Shown piece after piece: positions 6,832 to 14,766 of a stretch of DNA of 20,476 bases. Position 1 is the first letter of the stretch; every line of letters begins with the position of its first letter. The stretch is taken from NCBI GenBank assembly GCA_040081205.1, contig JBEBHE010000040.1:1-20476 (forward strand). Reading direction: 5' to 3'. This stretch comes from UBA5216 sp040081205. GTDB taxonomy: Bacteria > Pseudomonadota > Gammaproteobacteria > Burkholderiales > SG8-41. The notes under the pieces were generated by a model. The model had not been told where the DNA came from, did no database searches, and saw nothing but the letters and a program-made list of their open reading frames with translations. The translations under genes and the position numbers were made by a program.

Positions 6832-7236
6832 TTATTGCTGCCGTCGCAGCTGACGCCACGCGAAAACTGCGATCGATGCCCACACGCTGGTACGCAGCAG
6901 CATGGCCCACACGGTACGCATCTCGTAGGTGCCGCCACCCGCAACATGGACACCGAACGCGACAAACGCCAATGCGGTTCCTGCCGCAAGCGCGACGGCG
7001 AGTGCCGCAGCCCGCCGTCGCCGCAGCCACAAGCCTGTGCCCGCGGCAATATAAACAAACCCAGCAAGGAAATTGAACCACACCACGAACGGCACGAAAT
7101 TACCAGCCGCTAGACGCGCCACGGGAGCGCCAAACAATATCTCTCCTCCGGACTTTACGGAGAGCAGTCCAAATATAATCGCCAGTACGGCAACCGTTTT
7201 CATCCAGAATGGCTGCCCGCCCACTTGTTTTTCCAA
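6832..7236 (-). CDS. Small membrane protein, last gene of the ABC exporter cassette
   Basis: I do not recognise the family. The 134-residue product has about four hydrophobic segments (beginning at KTVAVLAIIFGLL, FVVWFNFLAGFVYIA, AAALAVALAAGTALAF and VWAMLLRTSVWASIAVF) and basic loops, so it is an inner-membrane protein. I chose the TTG start at 7236 because a strong AAGGAG ribosome binding site lies 6 bases before it. The ATG at 7203 has no such site and would give 123 residues. The gene begins 22 bases after the ATPase stop codon and is probably cotranscribed with it. It could be an accessory subunit of the exporter. Confidence 0.7.
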   Translation of the reverse strand: MEKQVGGQPFWMKTVAVLAIIFGLLSVKSGGEILFGAPVARLAAGNFVPFVVWFNFLAGFVYIAAGTGLWLRRRRAAALAVALAAGTALAFVAFGVHVAGGGTYEMRTVWAMLLRTSVWASIAVFAWRQLRRQQ

Positions 7237-7258
7237 GGTCCGCTCCTTATCCCGTTTC

Positions 7259-7987
7259 TCAGTCGAGGTTCCGCCCCTCGCCTCGTTGTTCCTCTGTGCG
7301 CCCATCCCGAATGAGATAAATCCGCTTGAAGGTCGGAATAATTTTCTCATCGTGGGTCACGACAATAATTGCGGTTTGGTATTCCCGTGCCAGTTGATTC
7401 AGGATGCGCATGACCGTCAGCGCGCGCTGGCTGTCCAGCGGCGCAGTCGGCTCGTCCGCCAGGATAATTGGCGGCTTGTTAGCAAGCGCCCGTGCAATCG
7501 ATACACGCTGCTGCTCACCTCCCGATAGCTCCGAGACCTGCGCTTCACCGCGGTGCCCAACATCAAGCGCTGCCAACAATTCGCGAGCACGTTGCCGGGA
7601 TCTCGAATTGCTCTCGCCAGCCAGCATCGGCAATATTGCAACGTTGTCGGTGGCATTTAGAAACGGAATCAGGTACGGCGCCTGAAAAATGAATCCAATG
7701 CGATCGCGACGCAGCGCACGAAGATCGCGGATTTTCCAGCTATCATTAAAAATAATCTCGCCACCGAGCACCATACGACCGGCTGTAGGTTCGATCACGG
7801 CGCCCAGGCACTTCAACAGCGTGCTCTTGCCGGATCCGCTCGGCCCGATCAATCCGACCACTTCGCCAGGATAAACCTTCATGTCGACGCCTTTCAGCGC
7901 GTCTACCGCAGTCGCCCCTTCCCCGTATCGCTTGGTCAGCCCCTCGACCAGAATCGCAGGGGCAATTCCTCTTACGCCACCATCCAT
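7259..7987 (-). CDS. ABC transporter ATP-binding protein, MacB/LolD/DevA type
   Basis: This 242-residue nucleotide-binding subunit has the complete motif set: Walker A GPSGSGKST (48-56), Q-loop Gln102, signature LSGGEQQ (154-160), Walker B IILADEP (174-180), the D-loop and H-loop His212. This is the compact ATPase type that works with FtsX-like permeases and powers export or extraction from the inner membrane. Its ATG directly follows the permease stop codon (TGAATG), and the HlyD-type adaptor gene lies one gene further upstream, so the three probably form one exporter. The ATPase alone does not reveal the substrate. Confidence 0.95.
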   Translation of the reverse strand: MDGGVRGIAPAILVEGLTKRYGEGATAVDALKGVDMKVYPGEVVGLIGPSGSGKSTLLKCLGAVIEPTAGRMVLGGEIIFNDSWKIRDLRALRRDRIGFIFQAPYLIPFLNATDNVAILPMLAGESNSRSRQRARELLAALDVGHRGEAQVSELSGGEQQRVSIARALANKPPIILADEPTAPLDSQRALTVMRILNQLAREYQTAIIVVTHDEKIIPTFKRIYLIRDGRTEEQRGEGRNLD

Positions 7988-9181
7988 TCAGCCACCAATC
8001 GCTTCCGCCGGGTCGACACGCAACGCCGCGCGGATACCGAGGATGCTCGCCAGTGCGCAAATGACCATAACCGCGAAAAATCCGAGCACGGCGTCGGCAT
8101 TGAGCAGAAGCACATACTTTGGAAAGTACGGGCCCCACAACGTTGCCACCAGCTTCCCCATCACAAAACCGATCACCCCCAGGCCCAGCGCCTCCTGCAA
8201 TATCATGCCGGCGATTGTGGTGTTTTTCGTGCCGATCAGCTTGAGTACTGCAATCTCCTTGATCTTCGCGAGCGTCATGGTATAGATGATCAGCGCGACA
8301 ATGGCCGCCGTCACCAGTGCAAGTATCATCAGGAATACAGCGATCTGTCGCGCTGAGGTGGCAATCAACTTGGCTATCAGGATATCTTCCATATCTTCAC
8401 TGGTGTAGGCCTGCAGGTACTTCCAGCGCTTGATGTTGTCGGCTACAACCCGCGACTCCCAGCCCGGGTGAACCCGCACCAGTACGGCGTTGACATTATG
8501 ATTTGAGAACTGATTTGCTTCGACTGCAGCCAGCAATCCCGGCACGCCAGGGCGGTTAAGTGAAGGGTTCGCTGCAAGCCGCTTGCGGTCATTGCGAATC
8601 GCCTCATTGTCCTTCAGAAACTGCGCCTCCTGCGCATCCTTCAATGGAATAAACACCATCGGGTCGCCACTGGTGGAAACCATGCGGCGCGTGAGTCCAA
8701 CAACCGTATATTCGTTGCGCCGGATACTGATCTTGTCGCCGATTTTGAATCCAGTCATGACATCAGCAATAGCCTCATAATGAGATCGCGTCAATGGCCG
8801 CCCAGCCACCAGCAGCGTCGGCTCCCCCGGCCGTCCCGGCTCGAAGCCCGAGATCATGACCCGTACGTCATCGCGATCCCGTTTTACCTGCATGGTTAGA
8901 AAAGTGACATTACCGGTCGCCGCCACACCGGGGAGTCCAAGAAGCCCTCGATAGACGTCATCATGCAGGGTTGAAGCTTCCGCAAACGGGCCGAGCGTGT
9001 GCTGCTGCACCACCCATATATCTGCTGCTGAACTGTGGAGCAGAACCTTGGCGTCTTCCACCATGCCACGGTAAATACCAGCCATGCTGAGCGTAACGCC
9101 GATCAGGAGTCCCAGTCCCAGACTGGTAAGCAAGTAGCGTCCGAAGCCATGCGCAATATCCCGGCTCGCCAAGTTGATCAT
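7988..9181 (-). CDS. ABC transporter permease, FtsX/MacB/DevC type
   Basis: This 397-residue inner-membrane subunit has one helix near residues 15-36 and a large periplasmic domain of about 230 residues. Three more helices lie in the last 120 residues, and the tail RAALRVDPAEAIGG is typical of FtsX-like permeases. This four-helix layout belongs to mechanotransmission-type exporters such as MacB and DevC, which work with a periplasmic adaptor rather than forming a classical channel. The start codon overlaps the adaptor stop codon by 4 bp (ATGA), so translation is coupled. The assembly resembles cyanobacterial DevBCA more than one-chain MacB, because the ATPase is a separate gene. Confidence 0.9.
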   Translation of the reverse strand: MINLASRDIAHGFGRYLLTSLGLGLLIGVTLSMAGIYRGMVEDAKVLLHSSAADIWVVQQHTLGPFAEASTLHDDVYRGLLGLPGVAATGNVTFLTMQVKRDRDDVRVMISGFEPGRPGEPTLLVAGRPLTRSHYEAIADVMTGFKIGDKISIRRNEYTVVGLTRRMVSTSGDPMVFIPLKDAQEAQFLKDNEAIRNDRKRLAANPSLNRPGVPGLLAAVEANQFSNHNVNAVLVRVHPGWESRVVADNIKRWKYLQAYTSEDMEDILIAKLIATSARQIAVFLMILALVTAAIVALIIYTMTLAKIKEIAVLKLIGTKNTTIAGMILQEALGLGVIGFVMGKLVATLWGPYFPKYVLLLNADAVLGFFAVMVICALASILGIRAALRVDPAEAIGG

Positions 9182-10335
9182 GACGTCTTTCCGATGACAA
9201 CCTTGATGCCTTCACGCAACTGCGCGCTGCTGTACACAATTACCGAATCGCCTGCCGCGAGTCCCTCTATTACCTCGGTCATGCCATCAAGCGTCTGCAC
9301 GCCTGTTTTCACCGCGCGAAAACGGGTCTTGCCGTCCTCAATCTGCCACACACCCTGCTGATTACCGACACGTTTCACTGCAGCACTAGGCACTGCCAGG
9401 CCCGGTGCGCGTTTCTCCTGATGTATCGTGACCTCAGCGAGTTCGCCGAGCGACATCCGGGGCGGCGCTGTAAATGAGATCGTCACCACCCGTTCTTCAG
9501 TCACAGCGTCACTCTGGATTTCGACCCGCGCCACCGTCCCGGCGATGACGTGTGACTGGTTTGAGCGCAGCACAACACCGGCACGCAGCCCTGTCGCAAG
9601 TCCGGATGCAAGCGATTGGTTGATCCGTGCGCGTACCCACACACTGTTTGGATCGATCAACCGGACTACAGCCTGACCGGCCACCACCGTGCTGCCGGGC
9701 TCGGCCTCGCGCACCACGACCAGGCCATCGACAGGGGCGATCAACCTGAGGTTCGCGAGCTGCTTTGCCGCGGCATTGCGATCCTGCGCTGAGCGCTCGA
9801 CGTCCTTGCGCGCCACGTGCATCGCTGCCTGGGCCGCTTCTATCCCGGCTTGGGTCACGCTCGCCTCATTATTGCGCACTTCTACGGCTTCCTGGCTCAC
9901 GAAGTTCTTCTGCGCAAGCGCACGATAGCGCGTTGCGTTCGCGGATGCCACCTGATGACGGCTTTGTGCCTCCCGCAACTGCGCGTCAGCAACCAGTACC
10001 GACTGTTGCTGACGCTGCTGTAACGCGCTCGCGCTATAGAGACGCTGCTCCAGATCCACCGGTTCCATTTCGGCGAGAAGCTGCCCTGCCCTTACCGAGT
10101 CGCCGTGGTCCACTAGCACTCTGAGCACGCGTCCGGCCTGCGTCGGTCCAATCGCGTACGAATAGCGTGCCTCCACCGTACCGATGCCGAATACACTTGG
10201 CGATAGCTCGGATTGCTTGACTGCCGCAATTTGCACTTTCACTGGCGCGAGCGGTCCACGGTTGAACGCGAGCCATATCATCGCTACCGCCAGTAGTCCA
10301 ATAGCGGCCACACCTACGAATAGCTTGCGATTCAT
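9178..10335 (-). CDS. HlyD/DevB-type periplasmic adaptor (membrane fusion protein)
   Basis: This 385-residue adaptor is anchored by an N-terminal helix (residues 5-24, no lipobox). The first half of a lipoyl-type hairpin domain (GPTQAGRVLRVLVDHGDSVRAGQLLAEM) follows, then a long Gln/Ala-rich coiled coil (about 95-195). The second lipoyl half (LIAPVDGLVVVREAEPGSTVVAGQAV) and beta-barrel domains complete it. Such proteins link an inner-membrane ABC permease to an outer-membrane TolC-like duct, and no outer-membrane gene is visible in this window. Its ATG overlaps the stop codon of the nnrS remnant by 4 bp, and its own stop overlaps the permease start by 4 bp. It is therefore translated as part of the transcript coming from the nar operon. 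Confidence 0.92.
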   Translation of the reverse strand: MNRKLFVGVAAIGLLAVAMIWLAFNRGPLAPVKVQIAAVKQSELSPSVFGIGTVEARYSYAIGPTQAGRVLRVLVDHGDSVRAGQLLAEMEPVDLEQRLYSASALQQRQQQSVLVADAQLREAQSRHQVASANATRYRALAQKNFVSQEAVEVRNNEASVTQAGIEAAQAAMHVARKDVERSAQDRNAAAKQLANLRLIAPVDGLVVVREAEPGSTVVAGQAVVRLIDPNSVWVRARINQSLASGLATGLRAGVVLRSNQSHVIAGTVARVEIQSDAVTEERVVTISFTAPPRMSLGELAEVTIHQEKRAPGLAVPSAAVKRVGNQQGVWQIEDGKTRFRAVKTGVQTLDGMTEVIEGLAAGDSVIVYSSAQLREGIKVVIGKTS

Positions 10336-10577
10336 TCGGATTTTCCGTCCCGCCGCGGTCGTGTCAGCATCGGCCAGTAACGAACAGCGTAAATCCCGAA
10401 CGCCATCGTATATCCGAACAGCATTTCATGGCCATACCACAAACAACCCTGCAAATAAGTGAAAGGCAGCAGTTGCGAATACTGCGCCGCCCACAGCAGC
10501 ACGCTGATAGCGCCGAAGATGCTGGCCAGCAGGTAAAACGGACGAAAACCCAGATTCCACAACGCAAAGCCTGTCAC
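10332..10577 (-). CDS. NnrS remnant with large in-frame internal deletion (possible pseudogene)
   Basis: This 81-codon frame reads as the start of NnrS (ALWNLGFRPFYLLASIF through HEMLFGYT) joined directly to its end (FGIYAVRYWPMLTR). Compared with the full copy at 5536-6735, about 301 residues (77-377) are missing, and the joint falls between two alanines. The first 19 residues are also gone. The start used here is GTG (10577), and an in-frame TGA, the stop of the preceding gene, lies 9 bases upstream. His65 of the full copy is Tyr48 here, while His67 is kept as His50. The frame is open, and its stop codon overlaps the adaptor ATG (ATGA), so it may survive because it couples translation. It is unlikely to be a working NnrS. 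Confidence 0.85.
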   Translation of the reverse strand: MTGFALWNLGFRPFYLLASIFGAISVLLWAAQYSQLLPFTYLQGCLWYGHEMLFGYTMAFGIYAVRYWPMLTRPRRDGKSE

Positions 10578-10586
10578 GGCCCGGTT

Positions 10587-10991
10587 TCAGTTGAACAGCA
10601 CAGGATTACCCTGCCGGTCGAACGGCATGAACGCGCCAAACGCCCCGGTCTTGATGGCTTCAATCATACGTTGCAGCGAATGGTCGGCTTCCGTGCTCGT
10701 CGGTGCAAGGCCATCGCGCCCGGACAAGCCCGCGACAAATACAACGGCCCAGTCGCGCCCAAACTGACGCGACTCTTCTACCAGCACATCGAACGTGTCC
10801 AGTTCTTCGGGCGTCTTGTCCACGGACATCAGCGGCACCAGCGCGCCGCCCTCGCCTGCCTGAAATCGCGCGCGTTGTTCAGGCGTGCAGTCGTCGGGCA
10901 AATCAGCGTTGGCAAAGACAAACAGCAGCCGCTGCGGTTCCGGCTGCTCTCGTGCGGCGCGCAGCAAGTCGTCAAAATTTTCAATGGTCAT
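10587..10991 (-). CDS. Conserved protein of unknown function, nar operon-associated
   Basis: This is a 134-residue soluble protein with no signal peptide or membrane segment. Conserved-looking stretches are PEPQRLLFVFANADLPDD, GGALVPLMSVDKTPEEL and the C-terminal GAFMPFDRQGNPVLF. I recall similar proteins next to nar genes in Betaproteobacteria, sometimes labelled ribonucleotide reductase alpha subunit. Nothing here supports that label, because the protein is far too short and lacks reductase motifs. I chose the ATG at 10991, one base after the ppiC stop codon, which makes translational coupling likely. Its fixed place after narGHJI-ppiC suggests a part in nitrate reductase assembly or stress response, which is inference. 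Confidence 0.8.
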   Translation of the reverse strand: MTIENFDDLLRAAREQPEPQRLLFVFANADLPDDCTPEQRARFQAGEGGALVPLMSVDKTPEELDTFDVLVEESRQFGRDWAVVFVAGLSGRDGLAPTSTEADHSLQRMIEAIKTGAFGAFMPFDRQGNPVLFN

Positions 10992-10992
10992 G

Positions 10993-11784
10993 CTATTGCA
11001 CCAGCGGCGTGTCGGCCGCATCGATTTCCACGCCGTCCACTGACGCCTCACCAGCGAGCAGGCTCAGGTACTGGCGCAGCGCCGTGACGAAAGCCTGCTG
11101 ACTCAGCGAGTTCGCCACTGCGCCGCGTACCGATTCGAACGATTGCGCCACGCCCGGCTCGCGCTCCAGCACTTCAACCACATGCAGGCCGAAGCGGCTA
11201 TGCACCAGACGCGGTAGCACGCCCACTTCGACATGTCCAAAAATCTCGCGCGCGAACTCTGGCGCGCAATCGTTGGTGCTAAGCCAGCCCAGATCGCCGC
11301 CCTCGGCGCCGCTCGGGCAGTTGGAAAACTTTCGCGCGGCATCGGCAAAGCGATCAGCTGTCTGGCCATCGTGGCAACGCACGTCAAGAAAAACGGGCTC
11401 CGCCTGCTTGCGCAAGGCCACCACATCCACGCCCGGCGTTACGGCAAACAAAATGTGTCGCACGCGAACGCGTTCGCCGGTGCGATAAGTAGCTTCGTGC
11501 GCGGCATGGTAACGGCGGCAAGCGTCTTCCGCGGGTTCAGGCACATTGAGATTTTGATCGAGCAGCGCCTCAATCGCGCTGGATGCCGCTTCGCTGATTA
11601 CGCCATCGGCGGATGCCGTATCGCTTGCAGCCAGCAGGCCAGCGGACTGCGCGGCCTGACGCAGCAACTCGGTACAGGCGCGCTGACGTAACGCTTCGGC
11701 AGGCAGTTTCTCGTCAGGCGCGTTCAGCGCAACGCCGTTGATGCGAGCCACAGTTTGCCCGGCCACGGTATCGATAGTCATCAT
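10993..11784 (-). CDS. Parvulin-type peptidyl-prolyl cis-trans isomerase
   Basis: This 263-residue protein has an N-terminal helical region (about 1-110) and a C-terminal parvulin domain beginning at RVRHILFAV. The domain includes FADAARKFSNCPSGAEGGDLGWL and the closing FGLHVVEVLERE strand. It has no signal peptide, so it should act in the cytoplasm, like the NifM-type isomerases that help nitrogenase mature. The first of two ATGs is preceded by GAGG 7 bases upstream. It lies 20 bases after narI, where a ppiC gene is commonly found in betaproteobacterial nar operons. A role in folding NarG or NarH before cofactor insertion is plausible but not shown by the sequence. Confidence 0.9.
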   Translation of the reverse strand: MMTIDTVAGQTVARINGVALNAPDEKLPAEALRQRACTELLRQAAQSAGLLAASDTASADGVISEAASSAIEALLDQNLNVPEPAEDACRRYHAAHEATYRTGERVRVRHILFAVTPGVDVVALRKQAEPVFLDVRCHDGQTADRFADAARKFSNCPSGAEGGDLGWLSTNDCAPEFAREIFGHVEVGVLPRLVHSRFGLHVVEVLEREPGVAQSFESVRGAVANSLSQQAFVTALRQYLSLLAGEASVDGVEIDAADTPLVQ

Positions 11785-11804
11785 GCGTTTTCCTCAATAA
11801 AGTC

Positions 11805-12551
11805 TCAGGCGCCCGTGCGCGGCTGGCGCGGCTGATTATGGCCTGCCGGTAGGTTAAGGCGTCGGCTGCGCACGATTTGTTTCGGACGAAACAGGTAGGC
11901 AATGGTGGCAAAACCGCTCCACACATGCACCAGCCGGCTGAACGGAAACAACAGGAAGATCGTCATGCCCAGCACGATATGCACTTTGTACGGCCACGCT
12001 AGCGGGATCAACGCTTCCGCGCCGCCTACGCGAAAAGTGAACACGCGTTGCGCCCAGTCGGACAGCACCAGCATCACGCTGCCATCGGAATGCGACAGCG
12101 AGAACGGCAGGGTAATCAGGCCAATCGTCAGTTGCACCCACAGGATGATCAGGATCGCCAGATCGGTACGGTGGCTGGTCAACCGAATGCGCGGGTCGAA
12201 CATGCGGCGATAAATCAATAAACTCAGGCCGATAAAACAAATGAATCCAGCTACACCGCCTGCAATGATGGCGACCAGTTGTTTGTGGGCCGGGCTGATG
12301 AACGGCTCGTACACCCAGTGCGGTGTAAGCAGACCCACAAAGTGACCGAAGAACAAAAACAGGATGCCGACGTGGAACAGATTGCTGCCCCAGCGCAGCG
12401 TGCCGGTGCGCAGCATCTGCGATGAATCGCTTTTCCAGGTGTACTGGTCGCGGTCGAAACGGGCCAGACTGCCGACCAGAAAAACCACCATGCAGATGTA
12501 CGGGTAAGCACTGAAGAAGAAGGTGTGCAGATAGGATTGAAGGGCGCTCAT
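11805..12551 (-). CDS. narI: Respiratory nitrate reductase gamma subunit, cytochrome b NarI
   Basis: NarI is the five-helix membrane anchor of nitrate reductase. It takes electrons from quinol on the periplasmic side and passes them through two b-haems to NarH. The 248-residue product contains His60, His70, His191 and His209, which match the four E. coli haem ligands with a constant offset of four. The length is slightly above the E. coli protein because of a basic C-terminal tail. The start codon overlaps the narJ stop codon by 4 bp (ATGA). Confidence 0.97.
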   Translation of the reverse strand: MSALQSYLHTFFFSAYPYICMVVFLVGSLARFDRDQYTWKSDSSQMLRTGTLRWGSNLFHVGILFLFFGHFVGLLTPHWVYEPFISPAHKQLVAIIAGGVAGFICFIGLSLLIYRRMFDPRIRLTSHRTDLAILIILWVQLTIGLITLPFSLSHSDGSVMLVLSDWAQRVFTFRVGGAEALIPLAWPYKVHIVLGMTIFLLFPFSRLVHVWSGFATIAYLFRPKQIVRSRRLNLPAGHNQPRQPRTGA

Positions 12552-13240
12552 ACGGCCACTCCCGGGTTAGTGTTCTTGCGAACAAAATGGATCGGTTGCG
12601 GCTGGCCGGGCTTGGCCTGGCCTTGGGTGGAGCAACCATCAAATACCACCGGCTCGGTCCAGCTTTCATCCAGCGGCGGGTCAATATCGACTTTTACCGC
12701 TTGTGCTTTTTCACCCGCCAGTTCCAGCAGCGCGCCGAGCACGCTCGCATACGGGCTTTTGCGCTGTTGCAGCGCACCGAATATGGCGTTGAAAATATGC
12801 GCCATTTCGCTCAAGAAGGCACGTGCCTCGCGCGGTGGCTGTGAGGAAACGAATTCCAGCACGGCGGGCAAGTAGTCGGGCAACTCACCCGGCGCCAGAT
12901 ACAGCCCGGCCTTTTCGTAGGTCTTCGCGAGATCAATCATCGCCGGACCGCGGTCGCGTGAATCACCATGCACATGCTCGAACAGGTGCAGCGACGTATT
13001 GCGGCCGCGGTCAAACAATTCGACGTAGTTGGCTTCTGTTTCCAGCGGCTCCGTGCTGGCGAGCGTATCAATCAACGCTTCAAGTTCAGCCTGACGCGCC
13101 GAAGACAGCGCGTGTTCGCCGCGCAGAACCTCGCGCATCTCGGATAAATAGCCGCGCATTTCAGAATTGGGATAACCCAACAGCACTGCCAGCACACGCA
13201 GGCTGCCGGAGGCGGCTACAGGTTTTGAGGATACCAGCAT
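12548..13240 (-). CDS. narJ: Nitrate reductase molybdenum cofactor assembly chaperone NarJ
   Basis: NarJ is a cytoplasmic all-helical chaperone that binds apo-NarG. It promotes insertion of the molybdenum cofactor and the FS0 cluster, and it delays membrane docking until the enzyme is complete. The 230-residue protein contains the family core YVELFDRGRNTSLHLFEHVHGDSRDRGPAM near residues 72-101, followed by PDYLPAVLEF. The C-terminal 45 residues are proline-rich and probably disordered. The gene starts 2 bases after narH and overlaps narI by 4 bp. Confidence 0.97.
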   Translation of the reverse strand: MLVSSKPVAASGSLRVLAVLLGYPNSEMRGYLSEMREVLRGEHALSSARQAELEALIDTLASTEPLETEANYVELFDRGRNTSLHLFEHVHGDSRDRGPAMIDLAKTYEKAGLYLAPGELPDYLPAVLEFVSSQPPREARAFLSEMAHIFNAIFGALQQRKSPYASVLGALLELAGEKAQAVKVDIDPPLDESWTEPVVFDGCSTQGQAKPGQPQPIHFVRKNTNPGVAV

Positions 13241-13242
13241 GA

Positions 13243-14766
13243 TCAGACCTCCAGCTTGATAGGAATGGTGCGTTTCTTTTCACTGCCGAACAGGCTGGTT
13301 TCGCCCGTACCTTCCGAGCAGCCGTTGCCGAACGAAAAACCGCAACTGCCGCGCACATTGAACGTGTTCTCGGCGTATTCGCGGTGCGTGCTTGGGATCA
13401 CGAAGCGATCCTCGTAGTTGGCAATCGCCATGACGCGGTACATCTCCTCCACTTCATTCTGCGTAATCCCTACCTGTTCCAACACTTTGGTATTAATGCG
13501 CTTATCGACATGCTTTTCGCGCTGATAGGCGCGCATCGCCAGCATGCGTTCCAGTGCACGCACCACGGGAACCGTATCACCCGCGGTGAGCAGGTTGGCC
13601 AGATACTTGACCGGAATGCGCAACTGATTGACGTCGGGGATTTCGCCGTTCGCACCCACATGGCCGGCATTGGCAGCGGCACTGATCGGCGATAGCGGCG
13701 GCACGTACCACACCATCGGTAGCGTGCGGTACTCGGGGTGCAGCGGCAACGCCACTTTCCACTCCACCGCCATCTTGTACACCGGGCTATTGCGGGCGGC
13801 TTCCATCCACTTGTCGGGAATCCCGTCAATCGCAGCCTGCTTGATAACTTCGTCTGCGTTAGGATCCAGGAAAATGCCGAGCTGCGCGTGATACAAATCA
13901 CGATCGTGCTCGACGCTGGCTGCTTCCTGAATGCGATCAGCGTCGTACAGCAGCACGCCGAGGTAACGAATACGCCCGACGCAGGTTTCGGAGCACACAG
14001 TGGGCTGCCCCGCTTCGATACGCGGATAACAGAAGATGCATTTTTCGGCCTTGCCGCTTTTCCAGTTGTAGTAAATCTTCTTGTACGGGCATCCGCTCAC
14101 GCACATGCGCCAGCCGCGGCACTTGTCCTGATCGATCAGCACGATGCCGTCTTCCTCGCGCTTGTAGATCGAGCCCGACGGGCAACTCGCCACGCACGCC
14201 GGGTTCAGGCAGTGCTCGCACAACCTCGGCAGATACATCATGAAGGTATTTTCGAACTGGCCGTAGATGTCCTTCTGGATATCGTCGAAGTTCTTGTCCT
14301 TGCTGCGTTTGCTGAACTCGCCGCCGAGAATTTCTTCCCAGTTCGGACCCCACACGATCTTGTCCATCTGCTTGCCGGTAATCAGGCTGCGCGGCCGCGC
14401 CGTGGGCGTGGCCCGCATCTCCGGTGCGCTCTGCAAGTGGCCGTAGTCGAAAGTAAACGGCTCGTAGTAGTCGTCAATCTCGGGCAGGTTCGAGTTGGCG
14501 AAAATACGCATCAACAACTTCCACTTCGCACCCTGGCGCGGCTCGATGCTGCCGCTGCTCTTGCGAACCCAGCCGCCATTCCATTTGTCCTGGTTCTCCC
14601 ACTCCTTGGGATAACCGATGCCGGGTTTGGTCTCGACGTTATTGAACCAGGCGTATTCCATGCCGGGCCGGCTGGTCCACACGTTCTTGCAGGTCACGGA
14701 ACACGTGTGGCAACCAATGCACTTGTCCAGATTCAGCACCATGCCGATTTGCGCGCGGATTTTCAT
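13243..14766 (-). CDS. narH: Respiratory nitrate reductase beta subunit NarH
   Basis: NarH is the cytoplasmic iron-sulfur subunit that carries electrons from NarI haems to NarG. The 507-residue protein is very close to E. coli NarH. Cysteine groups are visible in KCIGCHTCSVTCKN (from residue 15), in LCEHCLNPACVASCP, in KCRGWRMCVSGCPYKK and in KCIFCYPRIEAGQPTVCSETC. The tryptophan in the third group replaces a cysteine, which is the normal NarH pattern for three [4Fe-4S] clusters and one [3Fe-4S] cluster. The start codon overlaps the narG stop codon by 4 bp (ATGA). Confidence 0.98.
   Translation of the reverse strand: MKIRAQIGMVLNLDKCIGCHTCSVTCKNVWTSRPGMEYAWFNNVETKPGIGYPKEWENQDKWNGGWVRKSSGSIEPRQGAKWKLLMRIFANSNLPEIDDYYEPFTFDYGHLQSAPEMRATPTARPRSLITGKQMDKIVWGPNWEEILGGEFSKRSKDKNFDDIQKDIYGQFENTFMMYLPRLCEHCLNPACVASCPSGSIYKREEDGIVLIDQDKCRGWRMCVSGCPYKKIYYNWKSGKAEKCIFCYPRIEAGQPTVCSETCVGRIRYLGVLLYDADRIQEAASVEHDRDLYHAQLGIFLDPNADEVIKQAAIDGIPDKWMEAARNSPVYKMAVEWKVALPLHPEYRTLPMVWYVPPLSPISAAANAGHVGANGEIPDVNQLRIPVKYLANLLTAGDTVPVVRALERMLAMRAYQREKHVDKRINTKVLEQVGITQNEVEEMYRVMAIANYEDRFVIPSTHREYAENTFNVRGSCGFSFGNGCSEGTGETSLFGSEKKRTIPIKLEV

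Noticed and set aside
10587..11051. Upstream extension of the 134-residue protein by 20 codons to 11051
   Set aside because: It would run into the end of ppiC. The ATG at 10991, one base after the ppiC stop, gives the expected N-terminus.
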